In this document: in pieces, positions 32,171 to 39,608 of the stretch
How the letters are laid out: each line of letters begins with the position of its first letter
Position numbering within the stretch: the first letter of the stretch is position 1
From: an uncultured Sphingomonas sp.
GTDB taxonomy: Bacteria > Pseudomonadota > Alphaproteobacteria > Sphingomonadales > Sphingomonadaceae
Length of the DNA stretch: 64,000 bases
Assembly: GCF_946478955.1 (NCBI RefSeq)
Contig: NZ_CAMLDL010000010.1
Location: forward strand, 1 to 64,000
Direction of reading: 5' to 3'
Position numbers and translations under genes: made by a program
The notes under the pieces: generated by a model
What the model was told of the DNA's origin: nothing
Database searches by the model: none
What the model saw: the letters and a program-made list of their open reading frames with translations, nothing else

Positions 32171-32530
32171 TCAGCGCCCTTGCAAGATCTGCCCAAGCAC
32201 TTGGCGGAGCTGCGGGGTCACGCCCGCCAGCCCCTGCTCGACAATCGCCTCACCAATCCTCACCCGGTCAATGCCTTTAGCTCGCCCGGCACGCGACAAA
32301 TGGTCGAACAGCGCCGCTATCTCGCCCACGCTCAGCTTGCCCTCTGCCGCCCGCTCAACCAGCGCAAACAGCGGCCCCAACTCCTCCTCCGCAGCGACGA
32401 GCGCCGCAAAGCTCGGCCGAATAACCACTACCTCGCCGCCAACCATCAGGCTCGCTTCGCCGCGATGCGGATTGGCGCTCTCAAAGCCCCTCCCCTTGGG
32501 GGGAGGGGTTGGGGTGGGGCAGCTCGTCAC
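32171..32530 (-). CDS. GTA gp10 family tail chaperone with repeat-derived N-terminus
   Basis: 119 aa. From about residue 20 the protein is a normal gp10: NPHRGEASLMVGGEVVVIRP, ALVAAEEELGPLFALVERAA, GEIAALFDHL and VTPQLRQVLGQIL. The first 18 residues (starting MTSCPTPTPPPKGRG) are encoded by a G/C-rich palindromic repeat that resembles intergenic repeats elsewhere in the cluster. The start is GTG at 32530, overlapping the gp9 stop (GTGA). No other start lies between the repeat and the conserved region except an internal ATG (MVGGE). Function inferred from RcGTA gene order. Confidence 0.84.
   Translation of the reverse strand: MTSCPTPTPPPKGRGFESANPHRGEASLMVGGEVVVIRPSFAALVAAEEELGPLFALVERAAEGKLSVGEIAALFDHLSRAGRAKGIDRVRIGEAIVEQGLAGVTPQLRQVLGQILQGR
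32487..32520. repeat. G/C-rich palindromic repeat inside gp10 5' end
   Basis: CCCCTCCCC-TT-GGGGGGAGGGG followed by TTGGGGTGGGG. The same layout (hairpin, then GGAGGGG-N-NGG-TG-GGG) occurs at 37916-37950 between capsid and tailspike genes. Here it is in-frame coding for the first residues of gp10 on the minus strand. Confidence 0.75.
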
Positions 32531-32934
32531 AGGCTCGCCACCTCGCCGCTCGATTCCAAGGCCAGCGTGTAGTTGCGCTCGCCGTTGAAGTCCCCGGCAT
32601 ATTCAAGACGGGACACCAGGAAGTCGCCTTCCATCTTCTCTCCGCTCTCGAAGCTCAACTGGAACGGCGCCAACACACCCGACAGCGCCAGGCTCCGCAC
32701 CTCCTGCTCCGCCGAGCTGCCGGTAAAAATACCGCTCGCCGCCACGCTGACGGATCGCACCCCCGCGCCCGACAGCAGCTCGCGCCACCCGCCGCTGTCC
32801 TTGTTGGTGATCGCCACCGCATCGCCGTTGACCGTCAACTGGGTCGTCTTCAGCCCCGCCACCGTCGCATAGCTCGGGGCCGCGCCCCCGCTCCCAAGTT
32901 TCAACAAAAACGCACTCCCACGCTCCGCAGCCAT
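32527..32934 (-). CDS. Major tail protein, TP901-1 family, GTA gp9
   Basis: 135 aa tail-tube subunit. MAAERGSAFLLKLGSGGAAP then YATVAGLKTTQLTVNGDAVAITNKDSGG matches the TP901-1/gp9 N-terminus; AGVRSVSVAASGIFTGSS and LSFESGEKMEGDFLV follow. The ATG at 32934 has the Shine-Dalgarno GAGGAGAA. Located between DUF3168 and gp10 as in RcGTA. Its stop overlaps the GTG start of gp10. Confidence 0.92.
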   Translation of the reverse strand: MAAERGSAFLLKLGSGGAAPSYATVAGLKTTQLTVNGDAVAITNKDSGGWRELLSGAGVRSVSVAASGIFTGSSAEQEVRSLALSGVLAPFQLSFESGEKMEGDFLVSRLEYAGDFNGERNYTLALESSGEVASL

Positions 32935-32964
32935 CGGATTCTCCTCTCGCAATATGTTGTGAAA

Positions 32965-33339
32965 TCAGTCGGCCAGCAGCCGCGCCCGAAAATCGATCGC
33001 CGTCGCCCAGGGCCCGGCCACATCCCGAACCGTCCGCCGCCGTACCAGCCGCATGCTGACCAGCTGCCACCCGGCAACGTCGCCAACGCCGCCCGCCAGT
33101 GCCTCAACGCGGTCGGCCAGTTCCGCCAGCCGCGCCGGCTGCTCATCCCAAACCGTCAGCGCGACCAGCACTTCGCGCCCCGCCCCGCTCTTGTGCCCCC
33201 AGTCGCTCTCTGCCCCGGCGTCGACCGTCACGTAAGGAAAGGCCGCCCGCGCCGGCGGCCCGTCATAGACCCCGCTCAACGCCGCCTCCTGGCTCAGCGC
33301 GCTTGCCAACGCCGCCTGCACCACCGTCCCCGCGCTCAT
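32965..33339 (-). CDS. DUF3168 tail completion protein, GTA gp8
   Basis: 124 aa. MSAGTVVQAALASALSQEAA with GVYDGPPARAAFPYVTVDAG, HKSGAGREVLVALTVWDEQ, and a C-terminal LVRRRTVRDVAGPWATAIDF match DUF3168 (tail terminator) proteins. ATG 33339 overlaps the previous stop by 4 bp (ATGA), which fixes the start; an upstream in-frame ATG would extend through the preceding gene. Confidence 0.88.
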   Translation of the reverse strand: MSAGTVVQAALASALSQEAALSGVYDGPPARAAFPYVTVDAGAESDWGHKSGAGREVLVALTVWDEQPARLAELADRVEALAGGVGDVAGWQLVSMRLVRRRTVRDVAGPWATAIDFRARLLAD

Positions 33340-33551
33340 CGCCAAAACCTCAGCGCAAAGCGCAGCCGCACATCGCCCAGCCACCGCCGCATCAGCCCGC
33401 GCCCACGCAGAACCAACGTATCGCCCGCACGAGCAATCTCGATGTCCGGAAATTCCGCCACCGCCGCCGCAATCCCGTCGACCGCCTTCGCTGCCGCCGC
33501 CCGCGCGGCCGCTTCAACCTGCGCCTTTACCTTATCCAGCACCGCCATCAC
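33336..33551 (-). CDS. Small GTA-cluster protein of unknown function
   Basis: 71 aa, Ala- and Arg-rich. A helical first half (DKVKAQVEAAARAAAAKAVDG) is followed by a beta-like second half (DIEIARAGDTLVLRGRGLMRRWLGD). It lies between gp7 and gp8 with 4-bp overlaps on both sides, so it is part of the operon. Position suggests a HK97 gp10-like tail-joining component, but I recognise no family. Confidence 0.6.
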   Translation of the reverse strand: MMAVLDKVKAQVEAAARAAAAKAVDGIAAAVAEFPDIEIARAGDTLVLRGRGLMRRWLGDVRLRFALRFWR

Positions 33552-33871
33552 CGCATCTCCTCACACCGCAGGGCAATCCGGTCAGGCGTGCGCGGGTCGT
33601 CGATGCGCTGCTTCACCAGCATCCGTCGCCCGCGCCACACAACCCGCTGGCCCACGGCCACACTGTCCCGCGCCCGTATCGTCACCCGAAATCGCGGCGC
33701 CGACGACAGCGCCATCGCCTCCGCCTCACCCGCAGGTGTCTCCGCGACAATCGCCGCCAGGCACCGCGCCACTGGCTCCCATTGTTCCTGCTGCAATCCG
33801 CTCGGCGTGCGTACCGCCGCCAGCTGCTCAATCGCGATCCGCTCGCGCAGCGTTCCGGCAAACTCGCTCAT
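33548..33871 (-). CDS. Head closure/head-tail adaptor protein, GTA gp7
   Basis: 107 aa. MSEFAGTLRERIAIEQLAAV then GLQQEQWEPVARCLAAIVAE, FRVTIRARDSVAVGQRVVWRGRR and RTPDRIALRCEE follow the SPP1 gp16/head-closure family pattern. The ATG at 33871 overlaps the stop of gp6 (ATGA), which decides the start. Connects the portal-bound gp6 ring to the tail. Confidence 0.88.
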   Translation of the reverse strand: MSEFAGTLRERIAIEQLAAVRTPSGLQQEQWEPVARCLAAIVAETPAGEAEAMALSSAPRFRVTIRARDSVAVGQRVVWRGRRMLVKQRIDDPRTPDRIALRCEEMR

Positions 33872-34395
33872 ACCAGCCGCATTTTGCGATAGGGCCGCCA
33901 CAACGCCGTCACCGCCGCAGGAGGCTCGCCGCCCGTTCCATCGCGCGTCGCAAACAGATGCGCGACCAGCCGCAGGATGCCCTGCCGGATTGGCTCCGGC
34001 ACATCATTCTCGTCCTGCGCCATTCCGACCGTGCCGCTCACCCGCAATCGGCCGCCAACGCTCGACCGCACCCAGCCATCGCCGCGACTATCGATATCGA
34101 CCTCATATTGCCCGGGCATCAGCACACCGACACTGCCATCCGCCGCGACAGCCTCAACCGCGTCAATTGCCCGAACCGGCCCCTGCGCCAACCGCTGCCA
34201 GTTCACACATGCCGGCACCGTCTCGACGAACCCCCGCGCCACCAATACCTGGCCAACAAACCCCTCGCACAGCGCCGTTGCCGTCCGTACAAGTCCGGCA
34301 AGCAGTGCCTCTTCCTCGCCGGTCTCTACGCGGGCGTAGGCTTGCGCCTCGGCCATCGTCACCGCCGGCCGCACCATCAAATCTTGCCCCATCAT
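33868..34395 (-). CDS. Head-tail connector, GTA gp6
   Basis: 175 aa. RPAVTMAEAQAYARVETGEE, LVRTATALCEGFVGQVLVAR, GPVRAIDAVEAVAADG, and the C-terminal PEPIRQGILRLVAHLFATRD match phage gp6-like head-tail connectors (phiE125 gp8 family). Overlaps the upstream small gene by 4 bp. In RcGTA this gene follows the capsid directly; here the inserted block is between them. Confidence 0.88.
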   Translation of the reverse strand: MMGQDLMVRPAVTMAEAQAYARVETGEEEALLAGLVRTATALCEGFVGQVLVARGFVETVPACVNWQRLAQGPVRAIDAVEAVAADGSVGVLMPGQYEVDIDSRGDGWVRSSVGGRLRVSGTVGMAQDENDVPEPIRQGILRLVAHLFATRDGTGGEPPAAVTALWRPYRKMRLV

Positions 34396-34673
34396 CGCGC
34401 CTCCACCCGCAGTACGATGGACCGGGCATCGGTCCGTCCGCTGCTCGTCACGACCCGGTTGATCAGGCGGTAAACATGGCCCGGATGCCCGCCCGACACC
34501 GACACGCTTGTCCCGAAATCGTCAAAGCGATGACTATCGACGGCAATCCCGCCAGGCTCGTCGGGGTCGACGGTCCAACCGCTCTCGGTCAGACCTTCCC
34601 CGTCCAGATAATCGCTTGCCCAGTCGACGCCATAATCCAGCGCCGCCAAGGGATCCTTGAGCAGCAAACTCAT
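34392..34673 (-). CDS. Probable phage fiber-tail adaptor-like protein
   Basis: 93 aa. LLKDPLAALDYGVDWASDYL with GESTWTVDP-like spacing (here GLTESGWTVDPDEPGGI), then TSVSVSGGHPGHVYRLINRV and TTSS-type ending VVTSSGRTDARSIVLRVEAR. The immunoglobulin-like pattern V-x-G-G-x-x-G-x-x-Y-x-x-x-N-x-x-x-T-S-x-G-R-x-D is typical of small phage proteins annotated as fiber-tail adaptors. Overlaps gp6 by 4 bp, so it is co-translated with the GTA genes, and it is near the tailspike gene, supporting an attachment role. The assignment is by pattern recognition only. Confidence 0.65.
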   Translation of the reverse strand: MSLLLKDPLAALDYGVDWASDYLDGEGLTESGWTVDPDEPGGIAVDSHRFDDFGTSVSVSGGHPGHVYRLINRVVTSSGRTDARSIVLRVEAR

Positions 34674-34699
34674 ATATTTCCATTCCTCATTGCTGTTGG

Positions 34700-34834
34700 T
34701 CAGCGCCGCTCCGGCACCGGACTATTTTCTTTCAGTGCGACGATTGTCCGCCTCGGCAACGGCTTTTTATCGGGCGGCTGCGAATTTCCGTCGGCAAGAG
34801 CGCGCTCACCCACGGCTCCTTGGGACAGGCTCAT
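34700..34834 (-). CDS. Small basic protein of unknown function, GTA insertion
   Basis: 44 aa (MSLSQGAVGERALADG..., ending ENSPVPERR). The support is the strong Shine-Dalgarno GGAAGGAGGGTGAGTGT placed upstream of ATG 34834 and the position just ahead of the adaptor-like gene on the same strand. The C-terminal half is basic and Pro-rich (PPDKKPLPRR) and looks unstructured. No family recognised. It could be a real small gene or a leader peptide for the downstream genes. Confidence 0.4.
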   Translation of the reverse strand: MSLSQGAVGERALADGNSQPPDKKPLPRRTIVALKENSPVPERR

Positions 34835-34902
34835 ACACTCACCCTCCTTCCGGCTTGACGAAGCAGGTGGAATGGCCAGCGGGCCCCTGCTAGGCCGCGG
34901 CA

Positions 34903-35631
34903 ATGAAATGGAAACGCTGGATTTACGGTCTGCCGATGATGCGTTGGTATCGCTTCAAGCGTGCCCGGGAAATTGCATCGGTTAAGCGGCTGACGCCTGA
35001 TGGCTTCATGCTTGCGGGCCATGATTATGTCTATCAGGCCGAGTGGGAACCGTTGGAACGCGCCACCATACGGTCGGCGCTTGCCGACGCTGACGCACTG
35101 ATCGATGTCGGCGCAAACGATGGCTATTATGCTGTAATGGCTGCGGAGATGGGCAAAGACGTTCTGGCGATCGAACCCGACGAAGTGAACCTTGTCATCC
35201 TTCGGGCCAATCTTGGGGATCGTGGAGAGATTTTTGCTGGCGCACTGTCCGACCGGCCCGGCACCGCAACGCTGTTCGGGGACGGCGACTACGCCTCGTT
35301 TCGACGTGAATGGAGCGGTGCAGGCAGAATGTTCCGTCAGACGGTCCAAACCGCCACTCTTGATGGTCTCCTTCGTGATCGCTGGCCGGGCCGCAGACTG
35401 GTCATCAAGATTGACGTTGAAGGCGCAGAGGCTCTGGTCCTCGCCGGCGCGCCTGAAACGCTGAGGCGCTCGGTCACATGGATCATTGAAACGGCGCCGC
35501 AGCTGCCAAACGGCGCGCCCAATGACGCGTATCAGCAGACGCTCAACGCCATGGCGGGGTTTGACCGCACAGACCTCAACCGGTCCAACTTTATGTTCTC
35601 TCTGCCAAAGGCAGACACGGCCGCGACCTGA
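34903..35631 (+). CDS. FkbM-family SAM-dependent methyltransferase
   Basis: 242 aa. SAM motif I is ALIDVGANDGYYAVMA (about residues 64-79), followed by acidic loop AIEPDEVNLVILRANL. The FkbM signature IKIDVEGAEALVLAGAPETL (about residue 169) and IIETAPQLPNGA are clear. Family members O-methylate sugars or polyketides. It lies on the plus strand inside the minus-strand GTA cluster, between the tailspike and the small adaptor gene, and its stop is 47 bp from the tailspike stop. A role in modifying the surface glycan recognised by the spike is possible but unproven. Confidence 0.88.
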   Translation: MKWKRWIYGLPMMRWYRFKRAREIASVKRLTPDGFMLAGHDYVYQAEWEPLERATIRSALADADALIDVGANDGYYAVMAAEMGKDVLAIEPDEVNLVILRANLGDRGEIFAGALSDRPGTATLFGDGDYASFRREWSGAGRMFRQTVQTATLDGLLRDRWPGRRLVIKIDVEGAEALVLAGAPETLRRSVTWIIETAPQLPNGAPNDAYQQTLNAMAGFDRTDLNRSNFMFSLPKADTAAT

Positions 35632-35678
35632 CACGGCGCGCGGTCGGTCCCGCACCTCGTCGTTGATTCTGTACCGCA

Positions 35679-37868
35679 TCAGCTGGCGATCATTCCGGCG
35701 GTGCGAAGGTCGGCGATCAGCATGTTCAGGTCATTGCGCAGCCCCGCCACATCGACCGCGGCGCTGTCTGCCCGCGCCGGCATTTTCTGGAACAGGTGCA
35801 GCGGGGTCCATGTCCCAGGTTCGCCGCTGCCGGTACAGGACCAGCCCAGAATATTACCCGCGCCGCCCGAATAGGGATTGGCGTTCCAGAAAAATTCGCC
35901 CTGCGCATGGCTACCGCTGTCTGGCGCGGCTCCTCGCACGCCCATGATCTTGCGGTTATTGCCGTTTGTTGCATCCTGAATTGCAAAATCGAACAGCGTA
36001 AAGATGCCCTGTTCCGGCGCTGATCGGCCATAGTTGAGGACCGTCCCGGCGCCGCTGATCATCCAAAGCGGCTTGCCGTCATAGCGTGACATGATGTCGC
36101 GCTCGACGCCGCCGTTTATATTCTCATAACCCCACGTCCAACTCTGGCCGCCCACCTGGTGGGCGAAGATCAGCGACCGTTTATCCCAGTCGCCGCCGCT
36201 TGACGGGCGGGCGCCGATGATCGTCGATTCACCCTCACCAATCGCGGCATAGGCGGGGTGATTGACGTCGCCGCCGGTTCCGCGCTGTTGCCCCATGCCG
36301 CGCGGCGCGGTGACGGAGGCGTTGGTCCCGTTGCTGACAATCGGCGTATTGGGGGTCCACCCCATATTGGCGCCGTACACCATGCCGCCGCTGCTATGGG
36401 CATAGCCGTAGGTCGGGCCGCCGCCCTCAATATACGGGCCCACAAATGTCGCCACCCCGGCAATGATCGGGGCCTGCAACGGATAGTCGGTGCCCGCCGC
36501 CCACGCCGGGAATTTGGCGTTTGGCGCCGTAAGCGGCCCACGATCGACCCAGTAGGATGTGTGCGTTCCCGGTGCGATATCGGCATTGCCGCTGGCCAGC
36601 GCCTGCCACGCACGGCCGCCATATTGCACCCCGCCGCCGCCATAGCCGGTAATTTGCACCCCGATGTGCGTGTTGACGAAATAGGCGCTGTCATAAATGC
36701 CGCACCGCGTGACGCCCGCGTGGGTGATAAAGCCAATATTGACGCCGCCGTTGGCATCCGACCCGGCAACGCGCAATCCGTGCCCGCCGCAGCTGTGCGC
36801 CATGCAATTGGTCATTCGCCAATTGTTGCAATTGCCGGTCCGCCCGCCGCCATCGGTCCAGGCCGCGATGTTGAAGGCATTGCCCGCGATATTCGACGCC
36901 GAACAGTTGATCAGGATTGGCGTCTGAATGGCATCGACGCCATGTGCCGACAGGTCATTGCCCTGCGTCACCTGATGGAAATGAAACCCCTCAATGATGG
37001 ACCCGGCGGCATTAACCGCTCCGCCGCCCAATTGAATGCATGTCGTATTGGTCGGCGTCACCAGCCATGTCGCTGCCGTGCCGGGTGCCCCGCCATTGAT
37101 CAGACCGACCGACGCGCCCTTGAAATGGAAGACCGCCGCTGGGACTGGCGTCTGACTTGCGTAATATTTGCCCAGGCCAAAATGGACCGGCAGCGTATAT
37201 TTTGACGCGGCAGTGACGGCGAACTGGGCGGCGGCCATGATCGCGGCATAATTATCGGTGCCAACATTGCCCGCATCGACATAATCGCCGCGCCCGCCGA
37301 ACATCTCAATGGTCAGCCGCTGCTCAGGGTCGAGCCGGAACCCGCGCCCGTCTGCGGCGACAAACGCGGTCAGCGGATTGGCCGCAACATAGGCTTCATC
37401 CACCGCTGCATCATGGCAATAACGGGCAGCGCCAATTCCAATTGCGCCATGACCAGCGGAGTCAATTCGCGTCCGGCTGGTCGGCACGGCGGCGCCGCTG
37501 CATTGAGCAAATAGCCGGTCGGGCACTCCGCCTGCTGACGGCGGCACCTTGATCGCCGCATCAACCTGCGTCAGCCATTCGGCGGCGGTGACGAGCGCAA
37601 TGCTCTTCCGACCTTTGGAAAAATCAAATGCCGCGCCGTCGATCGGGTCGCGCATGATGGTCCCGTCGGCAAGCAGTGTTCCGCGCCCAACCTCCGTTTC
37701 GGCGGGTTTGTCGATACCCTGGATGGAATAATAAAACTGGTCGCCGGCTGCGCAGGCGCTGACAAAGCTGGCGAAGCCCGTCACCTCCTGATCGAGCGTC
37801 GCCGGGGCGGCTCCCTGAACCCGGGTGATATTCTTCACAAGATCAATGAATTTCGGCGTGAAAGCCAT
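35679..37868 (-). CDS. Tailspike-like protein with pectate-lyase-type beta-helix
   Basis: 729 aa. The N-terminus (MAFTPKFIDLVKNITRVQGA, then AAGDQFYYSIQGIDKPAETE with VGRGTLLADGTIMRDP) is the virion-anchor domain seen in sphingomonad phage fibers. From about residue 185 (TIEMFGGRGDYVDAGNVGTD) a pectate-lyase-3-like beta-helix runs to about residue 480 with the expected Gly/Asn-rich coils (MTNCMAHSCGGHGLRVAG). The C-terminus (ADSAAVDVAGLRNDLNMLIA then DLRTAGMIAS) is a short coiled-coil trimerisation segment. Shine-Dalgarno GGGAGGAG precedes ATG 37868. It probably binds or degrades a surface polysaccharide. Confidence 0.8.
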   Translation of the reverse strand: MAFTPKFIDLVKNITRVQGAAPATLDQEVTGFASFVSACAAGDQFYYSIQGIDKPAETEVGRGTLLADGTIMRDPIDGAAFDFSKGRKSIALVTAAEWLTQVDAAIKVPPSAGGVPDRLFAQCSGAAVPTSRTRIDSAGHGAIGIGAARYCHDAAVDEAYVAANPLTAFVAADGRGFRLDPEQRLTIEMFGGRGDYVDAGNVGTDNYAAIMAAAQFAVTAASKYTLPVHFGLGKYYASQTPVPAAVFHFKGASVGLINGGAPGTAATWLVTPTNTTCIQLGGGAVNAAGSIIEGFHFHQVTQGNDLSAHGVDAIQTPILINCSASNIAGNAFNIAAWTDGGGRTGNCNNWRMTNCMAHSCGGHGLRVAGSDANGGVNIGFITHAGVTRCGIYDSAYFVNTHIGVQITGYGGGGVQYGGRAWQALASGNADIAPGTHTSYWVDRGPLTAPNAKFPAWAAGTDYPLQAPIIAGVATFVGPYIEGGGPTYGYAHSSGGMVYGANMGWTPNTPIVSNGTNASVTAPRGMGQQRGTGGDVNHPAYAAIGEGESTIIGARPSSGGDWDKRSLIFAHQVGGQSWTWGYENINGGVERDIMSRYDGKPLWMISGAGTVLNYGRSAPEQGIFTLFDFAIQDATNGNNRKIMGVRGAAPDSGSHAQGEFFWNANPYSGGAGNILGWSCTGSGEPGTWTPLHLFQKMPARADSAAVDVAGLRNDLNMLIADLRTAGMIAS

Positions 37869-37915
37869 GCAAAATCTCCTCCCCTCCCGCGCGGGGATAG
37901 GGCATCACCGGTCAT

Positions 37916-37950
37916 TCCCTCCCCGATGGAGGGAGGGGCCAGGTGTGGGT
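37916..37950. repeat. G/C-rich palindromic repeat upstream of the tailspike gene
   Basis: TCCCTCC-CCGAT-GGAGGGA followed by GGGGCCAGGTGTGGG. It belongs to the same family as the copy in gp10 (32487-32520). The whole 137-bp gap between tailspike start and capsid stop is made of such repeats, including a second pairing CTCCCCTCCCGCGCGGGGA-like at about 37877-37898. Confidence 0.65.
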
Positions 37951-38007
37951 CGACGTTCGTAGGGGACGCGGGCTCGACGAACCGCCGAACCCGCGCCCCA
38001 CCCGCGC

Positions 38008-39129
38008 TTACGCGAACTTCAGCAGCTTGATGCTTTCCGAATTCGTCACCTGCCCGCCAACGCGCTTGGTCGCATAGAACAGGACGTACGGCTTCTTCGT
38101 GTAGGGGTCGCGCAGGATCGTCGTCGCATTACGCTCGGTAATCGTATAACCGGCCTTGAAGTTGCCGAACGCGATCGACAGCGAATTGGCCGCCACGTCC
38201 GGCATGTCTTCCGCCTCAACCACCGGATAGCCGAGCAGCGTCGCCGGGCTACCGCTGATCAGGCCCGGCTGCCAGATATAGGCACCGTCCGCCGTCTTGA
38301 ACTTGCGCACCGCCATCGCCGTCGTCGAATTCATGACAAAGCAGGCACCCTGACGATACGGCTGACGAAGCGAGGCGACCAGGTCCATCAGCTTGTCCGA
38401 CGGATTGGCCGCCGGAAATGCACCCGCCGCGCCGGTTCCAATCGTCTGCAGCGTGCCCATCGCACGCACCCCGTCCAGCGTCGTCGCATTGGGCGACGAC
38501 AGGAAGCCAAGCGGCTGCGACACGCCGCTGCCCTTCACAAACGCCATCCCCTCGGCGCGCGCAAATTCCGACGCGATCTCGTCGGCCAGGAACTTCTCGA
38601 CATCAAACGCCGCATCGTCGAGCAGCTGCTGCGACACCGCCGGATTGGCATAAAGCTCGCCCGCCGCCGGCACGATTTCGCTGAACGTCTCGGTCGCCGT
38701 TTCGGGGCGCGCGCCTTCATATCCTACCCAGCCCGACGGCGTGCCGCCGGTACTGACCAGCTTGCGATAATTGGCGCTGCCGACCTTCACCACATTGGCA
38801 ATCGCACGGATCGGCGAAATGGCGAGCAGCGTCCTGGCAATCTCTTCATCAATCTCGCGCGGCACCGCATAACCGCCAATCGCGTCGGTCGAACTGCCAA
38901 TGGCCTTCTGTTCCAGTCCGGCAATATTGCCCTGCCGCAAATATTGCTCGGAAAAGATTGATGCGCTGGACGACTTCACCTCGTCAACCACTGGCTTCTG
39001 CGCCGCAATAACCCCCTCATCAATCCGCCGCTTCAGCAGCGCCAGCTCCGACTTCAGCGCCGCCACATCCTCACCACGCTCCACCGCCTCAAACGACGCC
39101 TCAAGCGTATCCGCCTTCACTTCAATCAT
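38008..39129 (-). CDS. HK97-type major capsid protein, GTA gp5
   Basis: 373 aa. An N-terminal coiled-coil scaffolding domain (about residues 1-75, with DVAALKSELALLKRRIDEGV) precedes the capsid fold: DAIGGYAVPREIDEEIARTL, SPIRAIANVVKVGSANYRKL, AELYANPAVSQQLLDDAAFD, FVKGSGVSQPLGFL, and ATLLGYPVVEAEDMPD near the C-terminus. ATG 39129 is favoured because Shine-Dalgarno GGAAGG (39137-39142) is 7 nt upstream; ATG 39135 would be only 1 nt from it. A terminator-like hairpin is 20 bp upstream. Cleavage by the adjacent protease after the coiled coil is expected from the family. Confidence 0.94.
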   Translation of the reverse strand: MIEVKADTLEASFEAVERGEDVAALKSELALLKRRIDEGVIAAQKPVVDEVKSSSASIFSEQYLRQGNIAGLEQKAIGSSTDAIGGYAVPREIDEEIARTLLAISPIRAIANVVKVGSANYRKLVSTGGTPSGWVGYEGARPETATETFSEIVPAAGELYANPAVSQQLLDDAAFDVEKFLADEIASEFARAEGMAFVKGSGVSQPLGFLSSPNATTLDGVRAMGTLQTIGTGAAGAFPAANPSDKLMDLVASLRQPYRQGACFVMNSTTAMAVRKFKTADGAYIWQPGLISGSPATLLGYPVVEAEDMPDVAANSLSIAFGNFKAGYTITERNATTILRDPYTKKPYVLFYATKRVGGQVTNSESIKLLKFA

Positions 39130-39148
39130 GCTCATTCCTTCCGCGCAC

Positions 39149-39174
39149 AAAAAAAGGCCGCGGAAACCGCGACC
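39149..39174 (-). terminator. Intrinsic-terminator-like hairpin between protease and capsid genes
   Basis: On the minus strand GGTCGCGG-TTT-CCGCGGCC (8 paired bases, one a G-T) followed by seven T. It is 19 nt upstream of the capsid start codon and within the GTA operon. It looks like a genuine Rho-independent terminator, so it could cause attenuation. Confidence 0.75.
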
Positions 39175-39189
39175 CCATTTCACTCGTCA

Positions 39190-39207
39190 TTCCCGCGACA
39201 GCGGGAA
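39190..39207. repeat. Short palindrome TTCCCGC-gaca-GCGGGAA
   Basis: Seven-bp perfect stem with 4-nt loop, preceded by CGTCA. It matches the half element in the repeat at 20817-20907 and lies directly beyond the stop of the protease gene, next to the terminator-like hairpin. Confidence 0.6.
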
Positions 39208-39221
39208 CCTAGCCAAACGAA

Positions 39222-39608
39222 CTACTCAACCGCATGCACCCGCGCTTTCGGCTGCATCGGGTCCGCCACCAAACTCACCTCAACCAGCTCCACCTCGCGC
39301 AATTCCCGATACGGCCCGCTCCCCGCCGCCGCGCGGACGCGGTAGCCGAAGCTCAGCCCGTCGACCTTGCCCCCCGACAGCAACCTCGCCGCCCGCCGCG
39401 CCTCCGCTCCTTCGCCAAGCTCCGCAATCACCCGAAGCCCCCGGCTATCCTCGCTCAGATGCTCGACCCGCCCGATCACCGCGCCCGGCTTATGCTGCCA
39501 CAGCAGCGGCACCGCCTTTCCGACGCACCCCGCAAACGCCCCGCGCCGGATTACATCGCCGCCCTTGTCCGGCCGATCAAACAGCGCCGCATAGCCCGCG
39601 AACCTCAA
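39222..39608 (-). CDS. HK97-family prohead protease, GTA gp4
   Basis: 128 aa. RFAGYAALFDRPDKGGDVIRRGAF is the S78 protease N-terminus; VPLLWQHKPGAVIGRVEHLS carries the catalytic His (LWQHK); the catalytic Ser is in KVDGLSFGYRV, and the C-terminal ELVEVSLVADPMQP completes the family pattern. The most likely start is TTG at 39608, which overlaps the stop of the preceding gene (TTGA) and gives the N-terminus expected in GTA proteases. Processes the capsid during head assembly. Confidence 0.9.
   Translation of the reverse strand: MRFAGYAALFDRPDKGGDVIRRGAFAGCVGKAVPLLWQHKPGAVIGRVEHLSEDSRGLRVIAELGEGAEARRAARLLSGGKVDGLSFGYRVRAAAGSGPYRELREVELVEVSLVADPMQPKARVHAVE

Noticed and set aside
29042..35000. 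Long plus-strand open frames opposite the GTA genes (561-654 codons)
   Set aside because: They are antisense to recognised GTA proteins, are rich in Arg/Pro/Ser/His as expected from reversed GC-rich codons, and show no motifs or ribosome-binding sites.
34392..35631. Anti-phage defence island in the GTA insertion
   Set aside because: No nuclease, NTPase, toxin-antitoxin or reverse-transcriptase motif; contents are adaptor-like, small unknown and FkbM methyltransferase genes.
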